DNA from: Olsenella_K sp036454645
Lineage (GTDB): Bacteria; Actinomycetota; Coriobacteriia; Coriobacteriales; Atopobiaceae
Assembly (NCBI GenBank): GCA_036454645.1
Contig: JAZHSQ010000002.1
Span: 46,698 to 110,697 of the forward strand
Direction of reading: 5' to 3'
Length of the DNA stretch: 64,000 bases
The translations under genes were made by a program, and so were the position numbers. Of this stretch, positions 40,710-48,493 are shown in pieces (the first letter of the stretch is position 1; each line of letters starts with the position of its first letter). The notes under the pieces were generated by a model that saw only the letters and a list, made by a program, of their open reading frames with translations, did no database searches and was not told the DNA's origin.

Positions 40710-41918
40710 ATGGCGCTCGTATGGTCGAAGGAGAAGGTCGCGCTCCAGATAGACGACGACCCGGCGTCGGAGCCGTTCTGCGGCCCCGACGACTGGACGG
40801 TCATCCACGTCACGACGGACCAGCTCGGCAGCTTCGAGGGCTGCCAGGAGGTCGTGGACCACCTGAGCCGGGCGCTCGGGGCGGGCCTGTCTCCCGACGG
40901 GGACGGCTGCCTCCCGGACGCGGACGAGATGCCCTGGCGCCTCGGCGCCATGGGGACGCTGGGCCTGCCGTGGGAGGTCCCCGTCCCCTCCGACGACCTC
41001 GAGGAAGCGCTCGGCGGCGCGTGCTTCGGCGCGCTCGGCGACGCGGGCGGCGACACGGGCTTCGGCGCGCTCGGCGACGCGGGCTTCGGCGCACTCGGCG
41101 ACGCGGAGGCGGACCCGTCCGAGGACTGGCCCGAGGAGCGCGTGGACTGGGACGACCGGCTGCCCGAGGGCTCCGTGCGGATCATCCGCGGCAGGCGGAT
41201 GAGCACGCCTGAGTTCCTCTACCTCCGAAGGGCCTCCCAGCTCGGCCCGAGCCGGCTCGCGCAGCTCGGCATGGAGCTCTGCGGCCTCTATGCGACCGAC
41301 CACCTCGACGACCCGCGAAGCTACCGCGTCTTCGGCGAGAGCGTCTGCACGATACGCGGCCTCAGGACGTACCTGCGCGGCGCGCGGGGCCTTGCCGGCT
41401 ACGACCAGGCCATGGACTCGCTCGCCTACGTGGCGGAGGGGTCTCACAGCCCCATGGCGAGCTACCTCTTCCTGCTGCTGACCCTGCCCCGCGAAATGGG
41501 CGGCTACGGCCTCGACAGGCCCATGGTCGGGGTGGACTACCAGCTGACGGAGACCGACGCCCCGGACGCGCCGAGCACGGAGGGCCCCTACGAGGCCTAC
41601 GACCTGTGCTGGCCCGACAAGGGCGTGGCGCTCCAGTACGTGGGCGAGACCCCTCCCTCCTGGAGGGACCTGCGCTCCCTGACCGTGCCGGGACTGCTCG
41701 ACCTCAAGGTCGTCTGCGTCACCCGCTTCCAGGTGGCGAGCGTCGCGGCCTTCGACGAGGCCGTCCGCGCGCTCTGCCGCCACCTCGGCGCGGAGGTGCC
41801 CAACGAGACGCTCGACTTCATCGTGGCGCGCGCCTCCCTGCGCGACGAGCTGGAATTCCCCTCCTACGACCACATGTGCGCCACGGCCCGGGACGCCCAC
41901 TGCCACGAGCTGGTGTAG
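40710..41918 (+). CDS. Coriobacterial orphan with two Vsr/DUF559-like (PD-(D/E)XK-type) segments
   Basis: A 402-residue soluble protein. The C-terminal part (YDLCWPDKGVALQYVGE, then LKVVCVTRFQV and EAVRALCRHLG) has the layout of very-short-patch-repair/DUF559-like nucleases. However, the acidic pair expected in the EYD position reads QYVGE, so catalysis is doubtful. The N-terminus (LVWSKEKVALQIDDDP, VIHVTTDQLGSF, EVVDHLSRALG) repeats that same layout. The middle holds STPEFLYLRRASQLG, GMELCGLYATD and SPMASYLFLLLTLPREMGGYGL, a pattern I associate from memory with Coriobacteria. FGALGDA occurs three times in tandem at about residues 106-131. GAGGAGG precedes the ATG. Confidence 0.6.
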   Translation: MALVWSKEKVALQIDDDPASEPFCGPDDWTVIHVTTDQLGSFEGCQEVVDHLSRALGAGLSPDGDGCLPDADEMPWRLGAMGTLGLPWEVPVPSDDLEEALGGACFGALGDAGGDTGFGALGDAGFGALGDAEADPSEDWPEERVDWDDRLPEGSVRIIRGRRMSTPEFLYLRRASQLGPSRLAQLGMELCGLYATDHLDDPRSYRVFGESVCTIRGLRTYLRGARGLAGYDQAMDSLAYVAEGSHSPMASYLFLLLTLPREMGGYGLDRPMVGVDYQLTETDAPDAPSTEGPYEAYDLCWPDKGVALQYVGETPPSWRDLRSLTVPGLLDLKVVCVTRFQVASVAAFDEAVRALCRHLGAEVPNETLDFIVARASLRDELEFPSYDHMCATARDAHCHELV

Positions 41919-41938
41919 AGGCCATGACGGCACGGGAG

Positions 41939-41972
41939 GGGCCCGTCGCCCCCGCAGGGAGGCGGCGGGCCC
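41939..41972. terminator. Hairpin between convergent genes
   Basis: GGGCCCGTCGCC (41939-41950) pairs with GGCGGCGGGCCC (41961-41972) with one G-T pair, between the orphan nuclease-like gene and the convergent EF-G-like gene. No T run follows. Confidence 0.45.
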
Positions 41973-42004
41973 TCGTGGGCTGGCTCATGGCGCTGGTCGC
42001 GACG

Positions 42005-44074
42005 CTACCTCTCGCCTGCCGCGCGCTTCTCCTGGTACTCATCGGCGAGCCTCTGCTGCACGTCGTGCGGCACCTGCTCGTAGCCGCTCAGCTCGAGCTC
42101 GAACTCGCCCGTGCCGCGGGAGAGCGAGCGCAGGCGCGTGGAGTAGTCGGTGACCTCGGCGTAGGGCACGGTCGCCTCGATGGTCGTATAGCCGGCCTCG
42201 GAGCCGGTAGCGGCCGTCATGCCCTCCACGCGGCCGCGGGAGGCGGAGACGTCGCCCATCACGGAGCCGGCGTAGCTGTCGGGCACCGTGATCCGGAGGT
42301 GCGCCATCGGCTCGAGAAGGACGGGCTCTGCCTGGCTCACGGCCTTCTGGAAGCCGATGCGGGCCGCCGTCTTGAAGGCCATCTCGTTGGAGTCGACGGG
42401 GTGGTACGAGCCGTCGTACACGGCGACCTTGACGTCGATCACCGGGTAGCCGGCGAGCACGCCGTCGGCCATGGTCTCGCGCACGCCCTTGTCGATGGCC
42501 GGGATGAAGTTGCGCGGGATGTGGCCGCCGACGACCTCGTCCACGAACTCGTAGCCCTGCCCGGGGTTGGGCTCGACGCGCAGCCAGCAGTCGCCGAACT
42601 GCCCGGCGCCGCCTGTCTGCTTCTTGTGGCGCCCCTCGGCGCTCGCCACGCGGCGGATCGTCTCGCGATAGGGGATCTTGAGCTTCACGGTGTGCGCCGT
42701 GATGCCCACGCGGTCCTCGAGCCTGTCGAGCAGGACGCTGACCTGCGCCTCGCCGATCGCGGAGATGACCGTCTGGCCGGTGTCCTCGACGCGCTCGACC
42801 TTGAGGGTCGGGTCGGCGTCGGCGGCCTTGTCCAGGAAGGTGTAGAGCTTGTCCTCGGTACCGCGCTTGTCGGGCTCGATGGCGATGCGGTAGAGCGAGT
42901 TGGGGAAGCGGAACTGGGCCGCCTCGACCTTGCCCGTGACGGAGAGGGTGTCGCCCGTGATGGCCTCGAGCTTCGGCACGACCACGACGTCGCCGGAGGC
43001 GGCGGACTTGACGTCCTGGGTCTCCTTGCCGCACATGAGGTAGAGGTGGCCGAGGCGCTCCGCCTTGCGGGTGCGTGCGTTGGTCAGCTCGAGGCCGGGC
43101 TCGAGCGTGCCCGCGAGCACCTTGAGGAAGGAGAGGCGCCCGTTCTGCGGGTCGTTGAGGCTCTTGAAGACGAAGGCGACGGGACGGTCGTCGTCCGGGG
43201 AGATGTCGAGCTGCTCGCCGTTGACCAGCGGGATGCGGCCGAAGTCCGCCATGGTCGGGAACCAGTTGACGATGGCGTCGAGCAGCGAGACGACGCCCTC
43301 CTCCTTGACGCAGGAGCCGGCGAACACGGGCACGAATACGCGCTCGCGCAGCGCCCGGGCGAGAAGCCCCTCGAGCTCCTGCTCGCTGATGTCCTCGCCC
43401 TCGAGGTACTTCATCATGAGCTCGTCATCCACCTCGACGACCAGGTCGACGAGGTCGGCGCGGGCGGAGGCCGCCGCGTCTGCGTACTCGGCGGGGACGT
43501 CCGTGACTACGGGCTTGCCGTCGACGAGATGGCGCGCCTTCTGGTGCACGACGTCGATGACGCCGGAGAAGGCCGAGCCGCACCCCATGGGGATGGTGAC
43601 GGCGCCGAGGCGGTTGCCGAAGTGCTCCCGCAACGACTCCATGGCCAGGTCGAAGTCCGCGTCGTCCTTGTCCAGGCGGTTCACGAAGACGGCGCGGGCC
43701 ACCGAAAGCTCGTCGGCGGCGAACCAGAGGCGGGTGGTGGTCGTCTGCGGGCCCGAGGAGTCGACCATGAACAGCGCGGTCTCGCCGGCGCTCATGGCGG
43801 CGTAGGCGTCGCCCACGAAGTCTGGGTAGCAGGGCGCGTCGAGGACGTTGATGCGCGTGTCTCCCCAGGTCACGGGCGCGATCGTCGTGGAGATGGAGAA
43901 GCCGCGAGACCCCTCCTCCGCGTCGTAGTCAAGCGTGGGCTTGGTGCCGGCGTGACCGCCCAGGCGGGTGGTCCGTCCCGTGAGGTGCAGCATGGCCTCG
44001 GCCAGCATGGTCTTGCCCACGCCGCCTTGGCCCACGAGGACCACGTTCTTTACCTTCTCGACTCTGCCTGCCAT
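42005..44074 (-). CDS. Elongation factor G-like GTPase (EF-G2 type) with divergent G motifs
   Basis: A 689-residue, five-domain EF-G-like protein. The P-loop GQGGVGKT (residues 15-22) is intact. The switch II motif reads DAPCYPDF where EF-G has DTPGHVDF, so the Gly and the catalytic His are replaced. The switch I core reads RGFSI instead of RGITI, and G4 is NRLD. Domain IV (GGHIPRNFIPAIDKGVRE, in part) and the C-terminal domain are complete. It therefore likely acts on the ribosome in a role other than ordinary translocation. AAGGAGG seven bases before the ATG fixes the start. Confidence 0.9.
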   Translation of the reverse strand: MAGRVEKVKNVVLVGQGGVGKTMLAEAMLHLTGRTTRLGGHAGTKPTLDYDAEEGSRGFSISTTIAPVTWGDTRINVLDAPCYPDFVGDAYAAMSAGETALFMVDSSGPQTTTTRLWFAADELSVARAVFVNRLDKDDADFDLAMESLREHFGNRLGAVTIPMGCGSAFSGVIDVVHQKARHLVDGKPVVTDVPAEYADAAASARADLVDLVVEVDDELMMKYLEGEDISEQELEGLLARALRERVFVPVFAGSCVKEEGVVSLLDAIVNWFPTMADFGRIPLVNGEQLDISPDDDRPVAFVFKSLNDPQNGRLSFLKVLAGTLEPGLELTNARTRKAERLGHLYLMCGKETQDVKSAASGDVVVVPKLEAITGDTLSVTGKVEAAQFRFPNSLYRIAIEPDKRGTEDKLYTFLDKAADADPTLKVERVEDTGQTVISAIGEAQVSVLLDRLEDRVGITAHTVKLKIPYRETIRRVASAEGRHKKQTGGAGQFGDCWLRVEPNPGQGYEFVDEVVGGHIPRNFIPAIDKGVRETMADGVLAGYPVIDVKVAVYDGSYHPVDSNEMAFKTAARIGFQKAVSQAEPVLLEPMAHLRITVPDSYAGSVMGDVSASRGRVEGMTAATGSEAGYTTIEATVPYAEVTDYSTRLRSLSRGTGEFELELSGYEQVPHDVQQRLADEYQEKRAAGER

Positions 44075-44498
44075 GTGATGCCTCCTTGAGATGCCCAGGT
44101 CGGCGACGGCAGGGGCCCGGCACGCGGACGCGGCCACACCCCGGCTATCGCCCTGCCACATTGCCACGCATCAGCGCGCCTCGCGGCCGCGGGGCCGCAG
44201 GCGCACAACCAAGACCTTACCCAAGGCTGACGCGGGCCACCGGGGCGCATCGGGCTGGCGGTTGTCATCAAACGTCGACGGCTGGGTCCCCATGTGTGGG
44301 GGTGAAGTCAGGTAACATTTACGTTGCGTGTGACGCGCGCGACGGCAGGCGGCGCGCGTGGCGCCGGATGGCGCTCGTGGTGCAAGAGGGCACCCACCGC
44401 GTCGGGCGGCCCCAGGCGACGAAAAGGGGCCCGCGCCTGCGCGCGAGCCCCTTCGATGGCGTGTGGACCATGACGGCGGCCTGTCGCCGCGGCCTGAC
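44075..44498. other. Intergenic region with an AT-rich palindrome and a terminator
   Basis: Between two minus-strand genes. It contains the radical SAM gene terminator and, at 44312-44322, the palindrome GTAACATTTAC (GTAA-n3-TTAC) in an AT-rich patch upstream of the EF-G-like gene. That palindrome could be an operator or part of a promoter. No gene is supported. Confidence 0.45.
44421..44455 (-). terminator. Intrinsic terminator of the radical SAM gene
   Basis: On the minus strand, GAAGGGGCTC pairs across a GC-rich loop with GGGCCCCTT, followed by TTCG. It starts about 44 bases after the stop codon. Confidence 0.7.
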
Positions 44499-45968
44499 CT
44501 AGTCGAGGACGTCGTCGTTCTCGTCGTCCACCTCCATGAGCATGCGGCCCTTCTCGTCCTGGGAGACCGTCGACATCTTGTCGGCGTAGATCTTCTTGCC
44601 CGTGGGATGCTCCTCGAGCCAGAGCTTGTTGGCCGTGGGAGCCCAGCTGGCGGCGTAGGGCGCGGTGCGCTCCTCGATGCTCTCCGGGGTGACCGGGGTG
44701 ACGTACTCGGTGCAGTGGGCGCCGGCCTCCTTGACCATCTCGGGCAGCATGGTCGGGTTCTCGAGCATCGGGCAGGGCTGGAGCATGTTGTCGTTCCAGG
44801 GGTAGCGGGAGCGGTAGGCCTGGAACATCGGCTGCTTGAGGCAGTCGAGCCAGGAGCCGTCGCGGATGTTGGCGTTGGAGTAGTGGATGAAGACGCAGGG
44901 CTCCACGTCGCCGCGGGCGTTGACGTGGCAGTACACGCGGCCGCCGGCGATGCAGCCGCCGACGTACTCGCCGTCGTTCTGGAAGTCCATCGCGAAGATG
45001 GGGTAGCCGCCCTCGAAGCCGCGGACCTCGCGGATGCGGTGGAACATGTACTCGCGCTGCTCGGGCGTGGGCATGAGGTCGGCGTTGGCGCCCTCGCCGA
45101 CGGGCATGTAGTGGAAGTACCAGGCCCAGCGGCAGCCCTTGTCGACCAGCAGCTGGAAGAACTCGTCGGAGGAGACGCGCTCGGTGTTGGCGCGGGTGTA
45201 GCAGGTGGAGGTGCCGTAGAGTAGGCCGTGCTTCTTCATGAGGTCGAAGGCGCGCATGACCTCGTCGAAGGAGCCGTCGCCGCGGCGGCCGTCGTTGACG
45301 CTGGCCTCGTAGGACTCCAGGGAGACGGAGAAGACGACGTTGCCGAGCTCCTGGACCTTCTGGCAGAAGGCCTCGTCCACGAGGGAGGCGTTGGTGAAGA
45401 TGTTGAAGATGCAGTCGTCGTGCTTCTCGGCCAGCTTGAGCACGTCGCCCTTGCGGACGAGCGGCTCGCCGCCGGTCAGCATGAACAGGTGGGTGCCGAG
45501 CGCGGAGGCCTCGGTGACGAGCTTGTCGCACTCGTCGTAGGTGAGGTTGAGGCGGTTGCCGTAGTCTGCCGCCCAGCAGCCCACGCAGTGCTTGTTGCAG
45601 GCGCTCGTCGGGTCGAAGAGGATGATCCAGGGCACGTTGCAGCCGTTCTTGGCGGCGTTCTCGGTGCAGGTGCGCAGGCCGCGGAAGGCCGCCTCGTAGC
45701 CGCCGTTCATAATCGCGGTCTTGAAGACGTGCGGGTCGGTGTTGTCGATGACGTCGAACAGGAAGTCCTCCCACTTGCCACCGGGGTAGAGGGCGGTCTT
45801 GAGGCCGCGGACGACGCCGGGGGCCGTGTCCTTGAGGAGCTTGCCGGCCATGTCGACGACCTTGTCGACCTTCTCGGCACGGTCCTCGCCGGAGGCCGCC
45901 TTGAGCGCCTGGTCGATGACGACGCTGAACGCCTTGCGCTCCGCCGCGTGCGCGATCTTGGACTGCAT
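44499..45968 (-). CDS. Radical SAM protein with SPASM-like C-terminus
   Basis: A 489-residue enzyme. The cluster motif SACNKHCVGC (Cys124, Cys128, Cys131) binds the 4Fe-4S cluster that cleaves SAM, followed by the GGEP-type TGGEPLV. The second half has more Cys in EYVGGCIAGGRVYCHVN and GDVEPCVFIHYSN, typical of SPASM-type auxiliary clusters. The N-terminal 115 residues are helical and do not match a domain that I know. No precursor peptide is seen nearby, so a peptide-modifying role is not supported. GAGG lies nine bases before the ATG. The gene appears monocistronic. Confidence 0.85.
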   Translation of the reverse strand: MQSKIAHAAERKAFSVVIDQALKAASGEDRAEKVDKVVDMAGKLLKDTAPGVVRGLKTALYPGGKWEDFLFDVIDNTDPHVFKTAIMNGGYEAAFRGLRTCTENAAKNGCNVPWIILFDPTSACNKHCVGCWAADYGNRLNLTYDECDKLVTEASALGTHLFMLTGGEPLVRKGDVLKLAEKHDDCIFNIFTNASLVDEAFCQKVQELGNVVFSVSLESYEASVNDGRRGDGSFDEVMRAFDLMKKHGLLYGTSTCYTRANTERVSSDEFFQLLVDKGCRWAWYFHYMPVGEGANADLMPTPEQREYMFHRIREVRGFEGGYPIFAMDFQNDGEYVGGCIAGGRVYCHVNARGDVEPCVFIHYSNANIRDGSWLDCLKQPMFQAYRSRYPWNDNMLQPCPMLENPTMLPEMVKEAGAHCTEYVTPVTPESIEERTAPYAASWAPTANKLWLEEHPTGKKIYADKMSTVSQDEKGRMLMEVDDENDDVLD

Positions 45969-46384
45969 GACGATAACCTCTTTCTCTCCGGTCGTCCCTC
46001 TGACGACCCGGGCGGCCGCAGCCGCCCAAAAGGCTGATAGCAACGGCTTTGGGCGACCGGAAGGGATGCGCCGCGCTGCTTTTGTCGGGATGGGACGCGA
46101 GGCGGCCGCGTGGCGGCCGGCCGGCGTACCCTGTACGATGGACGCTCCCACCCCAGCAAATGCCGTCAGTCTACTCCCTTCGGGGAGTAAATGCACACGT
46201 TGTGCGCTTAACTACGGATACGACATTATGCGCCCACCCATGCGAGGCGGAAAACGAAACTATTCGAGCGGCCCGCGTCTCTTATCCATCCGGTGTGTCG
46301 CATTTGCTGTGCAGAATCTTCACAGGAACCTGCCGAGGCGCTCCGCGGCGGCGCGGGGGCGGGCGCTCGTCTACACTGGTCCGC

Positions 46385-47611
46385 ATGGGATACAAGACCT
46401 ACACCTGCCCGATAGCGCGTCAGTGCGGAGGCTGCGAGTGGCTCGCGGTCCCCTACCCCATACAGCTCAGGCGCAAGCGGGAGGCGATGGCGCGCCTCTT
46501 CGCCGACGAGCTGCGCGAGGACGGCGCGGAGCTCGCGGACGTCCAGGGCATGGAGGAGCCGGTGCGCTTCCGCCACAAGGCCGCCAGCCCCTACGCCCCC
46601 GGCCCCTCGCGCGCACAGCGGCACGGGCACGGCCACGCGCACATGCGCGCGGGCTTCTACGCCGCCGGCACGCACCGCATCGTCCGCTGCGACGACTGCC
46701 TCGTCGAGGCCGAGGGCCTGAGGCAGGTCCTGAACGACGTGGCCCGCGTCGCGGACCGGCTGGGCGTCAGGCCCTACGCGGAGGACCGCGGCCAGGGCAC
46801 GCTCAGGCACGCCGTCGTCCGCAGCGGCTGGGCCACGGACGACGTGATGCTCGTGGTCGTCACGAACGGCGAGCTGCCGCGCTCGCGCGAGTTCGTCTCG
46901 CTCATGCGCGAGCTCCACCCCGAGCTGACCACGATCGTGCAGAACGTCAACACCAGGCGCACCAACGCCATCCTCGGCCGGCAGTGCCGGACGCTCTTCG
47001 GGCCCGGGGTGATGCACGACGAGCTGCTGGGGTGCGCCTTCGAGGTGGGCCCCACGAGCTTCTACCAGACCAACCCCGCCCAGACGGAGCGCCTGTACTC
47101 CCTCGCCGTCGAGGGCGCGCGGCTCCAGGACGGCATGCGCGTGCTCGACGCCTACTGCGGCTGTGGGACCATCGGCATCTGCGCGGCCGCCGCGGCGGCG
47201 CGCAATGGGGTGCACGTCGAGGTCACGGGCGTCGAGTCCGTCCCAGGCGCGGTCGCGTGCGCCCAGCGCAACGCCCGCGCCAACGGGCTCGAGGACCGCT
47301 GCGAGTTCGTGGCGGACGACGCCACGCGCCACATGCGCGCGCTCGCGGGCCCCGGGGGCACCGGAGCGCCCGACGTGGTGGTCATGGACCCGCCGCGCGC
47401 GGGCTCGACGCCGGAGTTCCTCCGGGGCGTGGTCGCGCTCGCCCCGGAGCGGGTCGTCTACGTGAGCTGCAACCCCGAGACCCAGAGGCGGGACGTCTCG
47501 GAGCTGCGCCAGGGCGGCTACCGGCTGGAGGCGCTCACGCCCGTCGACATGTTCCCGCACACCAAGCACGTCGAGACGGTCGCGACCCTCGTGCGCCGCG
47601 CCGGCCGCTAG
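46385..47611 (+). CDS. RNA (uracil-5-)-methyltransferase, RumA/RlmD-like without TRAM domain
   Basis: A 408-residue enzyme that should methylate a uridine in rRNA or tRNA. The N-terminus has the iron-sulfur Cys set C8-x5-C14-x2-C17 (CPIARQCGGC) plus CDDC (102/105). The SAM site is VLDAYCGCGTIGI, with MDPPRAG and the catalytic VSCNPET near the end. A TRAM domain is absent, and a His/Gly-rich stretch (QRHGHGHAHMRAG) sits near residue 80. No Shine-Dalgarno is visible; TACACT lies nine bases before the ATG, suggesting a leaderless transcript. The gene runs divergently from the radical SAM gene. Confidence 0.88.
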   Translation: MGYKTYTCPIARQCGGCEWLAVPYPIQLRRKREAMARLFADELREDGAELADVQGMEEPVRFRHKAASPYAPGPSRAQRHGHGHAHMRAGFYAAGTHRIVRCDDCLVEAEGLRQVLNDVARVADRLGVRPYAEDRGQGTLRHAVVRSGWATDDVMLVVVTNGELPRSREFVSLMRELHPELTTIVQNVNTRRTNAILGRQCRTLFGPGVMHDELLGCAFEVGPTSFYQTNPAQTERLYSLAVEGARLQDGMRVLDAYCGCGTIGICAAAAAARNGVHVEVTGVESVPGAVACAQRNARANGLEDRCEFVADDATRHMRALAGPGGTGAPDVVVMDPPRAGSTPEFLRGVVALAPERVVYVSCNPETQRRDVSELRQGGYRLEALTPVDMFPHTKHVETVATLVRRAGR

Positions 47612-47635
47612 GGCCCGCGACCCTCGTGCGCCGCG
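47581..47635. repeat. Two 20-base direct repeats at the 3' end of the RNA methyltransferase gene
   Basis: CGCGACCCTCGTGCGCCGCG occurs at 47581-47600 (inside the gene) and again at 47616-47635 (just after its stop), a 35-base period. It looks like a local tandem duplication of the gene end. Confidence 0.75.
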
Positions 47636-47678
47636 GGCCGAGGCGCGAGCCCCCGCCGCCCGCCTGCGACGCGGGCCG

Positions 47679-47756
47679 CTAGACCTCGATCTTCTCGCAC
47701 AGGGCGGAGAGCCACCCCACGTGGCTCGCCCCGATGACGCCCACCCGTGCCGCCAC
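47679..47756 (-). CDS. Mini-ORF or gene remnant, Rossmann-start-like (25 residues)
   Basis: A GTG-started frame with a GGGAG-type ribosome binding site encodes MAARVGVIGASHVGWLSALC and five more residues before a stop. The first part looks like the first strand and GxxxxG loop of a nucleotide-binding fold, then stops abruptly. It follows purN on the same strand. It may be the stump of a lost gene or only chance. Confidence 0.3.
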   Translation of the reverse strand: MAARVGVIGASHVGWLSALCEKIEV

Positions 47757-47869
47757 GCCGCTCCCTTCCCGGGGCCGGCGGGGACGTGCCCGCCGGCGAC
47801 GACGGCGCGCCGGAGCCCAAGGGCCCGACGCGCCGGCCTGACCATCCTGCCGCTCGCCCTGCCGCCCCG

Positions 47870-48493
47870 CTACGCCTGGTCGATCACGACCCTGCGGCCC
47901 TCGACGTGCACGCGGCCCTCGGCGAGGAGCTGGATGGTGTCGGGGTAGAGCTCGTGCTCGATCTCGTGGATGTGGGACTCGAGCTCCTCCACGTCCCAGC
48001 CCTCCTGCACGGCGAGCGGGCGCTGGGCGATGATGGGACCGCAGTCGTAGCTGTCGTACGCGAAGTGCACCGTCACGCCCGTCACCTTGACGCCGTAGTC
48101 GAAGGCGTCCTGGATCGCATGCGCGCCCTTGAAGCTCGGCAGCAGCGCGGGGTGCAGGTTCACGACGCGGTCCTTGAAGGTCTCGAGGATGGGCGCGTGG
48201 ACCATCCGCATGTAGCCGGCCATGATCACGTAGTCCACGCCGTGGCGCTTGAGCTCGGCGGCGATGATCTCGTCCGCGGTCATCGGGTCGGCGTAGAGCT
48301 CCTTGGAGATGGTGAGCGTCTGGATGCCCGCAGCCTCCGCGCGCTTGAGGCCGAAGGCCGACGGACGCGAGCTGACCACCAGCTCTACCGTGGCGTCGAG
48401 GGTGCCGGCGGCGATGCGGTCGATGATCGCCTGCAGGTTGGTGCCGGAGCCGGAGATGAGGACGCCGAGCTTGATCTTGCCGGGTGCGCTCAT
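47870..48493 (-). CDS. purN: Phosphoribosylglycinamide formyltransferase
   Basis: A 207-residue enzyme that transfers the formyl group from 10-formyltetrahydrofolate to GAR, the third step of purine synthesis. LGVLISGSGTNLQAI is the phosphate-binding loop. YVIMAGYMRMV, NLHPALLPSFKG (Asn/His catalytic segment) and GVTVHFAYDSYDCGPIIAQ, in part, with the catalytic Asp are all present. Its ATG overlaps the TGA of purM (ATGA), so translation is coupled. It is the last clear gene of the purE-srtB-purF-purM-purN run. Confidence 0.96.
   Translation of the reverse strand: MSAPGKIKLGVLISGSGTNLQAIIDRIAAGTLDATVELVVSSRPSAFGLKRAEAAGIQTLTISKELYADPMTADEIIAAELKRHGVDYVIMAGYMRMVHAPILETFKDRVVNLHPALLPSFKGAHAIQDAFDYGVKVTGVTVHFAYDSYDCGPIIAQRPLAVQEGWDVEELESHIHEIEHELYPDTIQLLAEGRVHVEGRRVVIDQA

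Noticed and set aside
44499..45968. Peptide natural product (RiPP) cluster around the SPASM-type radical SAM gene
   Set aside because: No small precursor ORF, peptidase or exporter gene lies next to it; the neighbours are an EF-G-like gene and an RNA methyltransferase.
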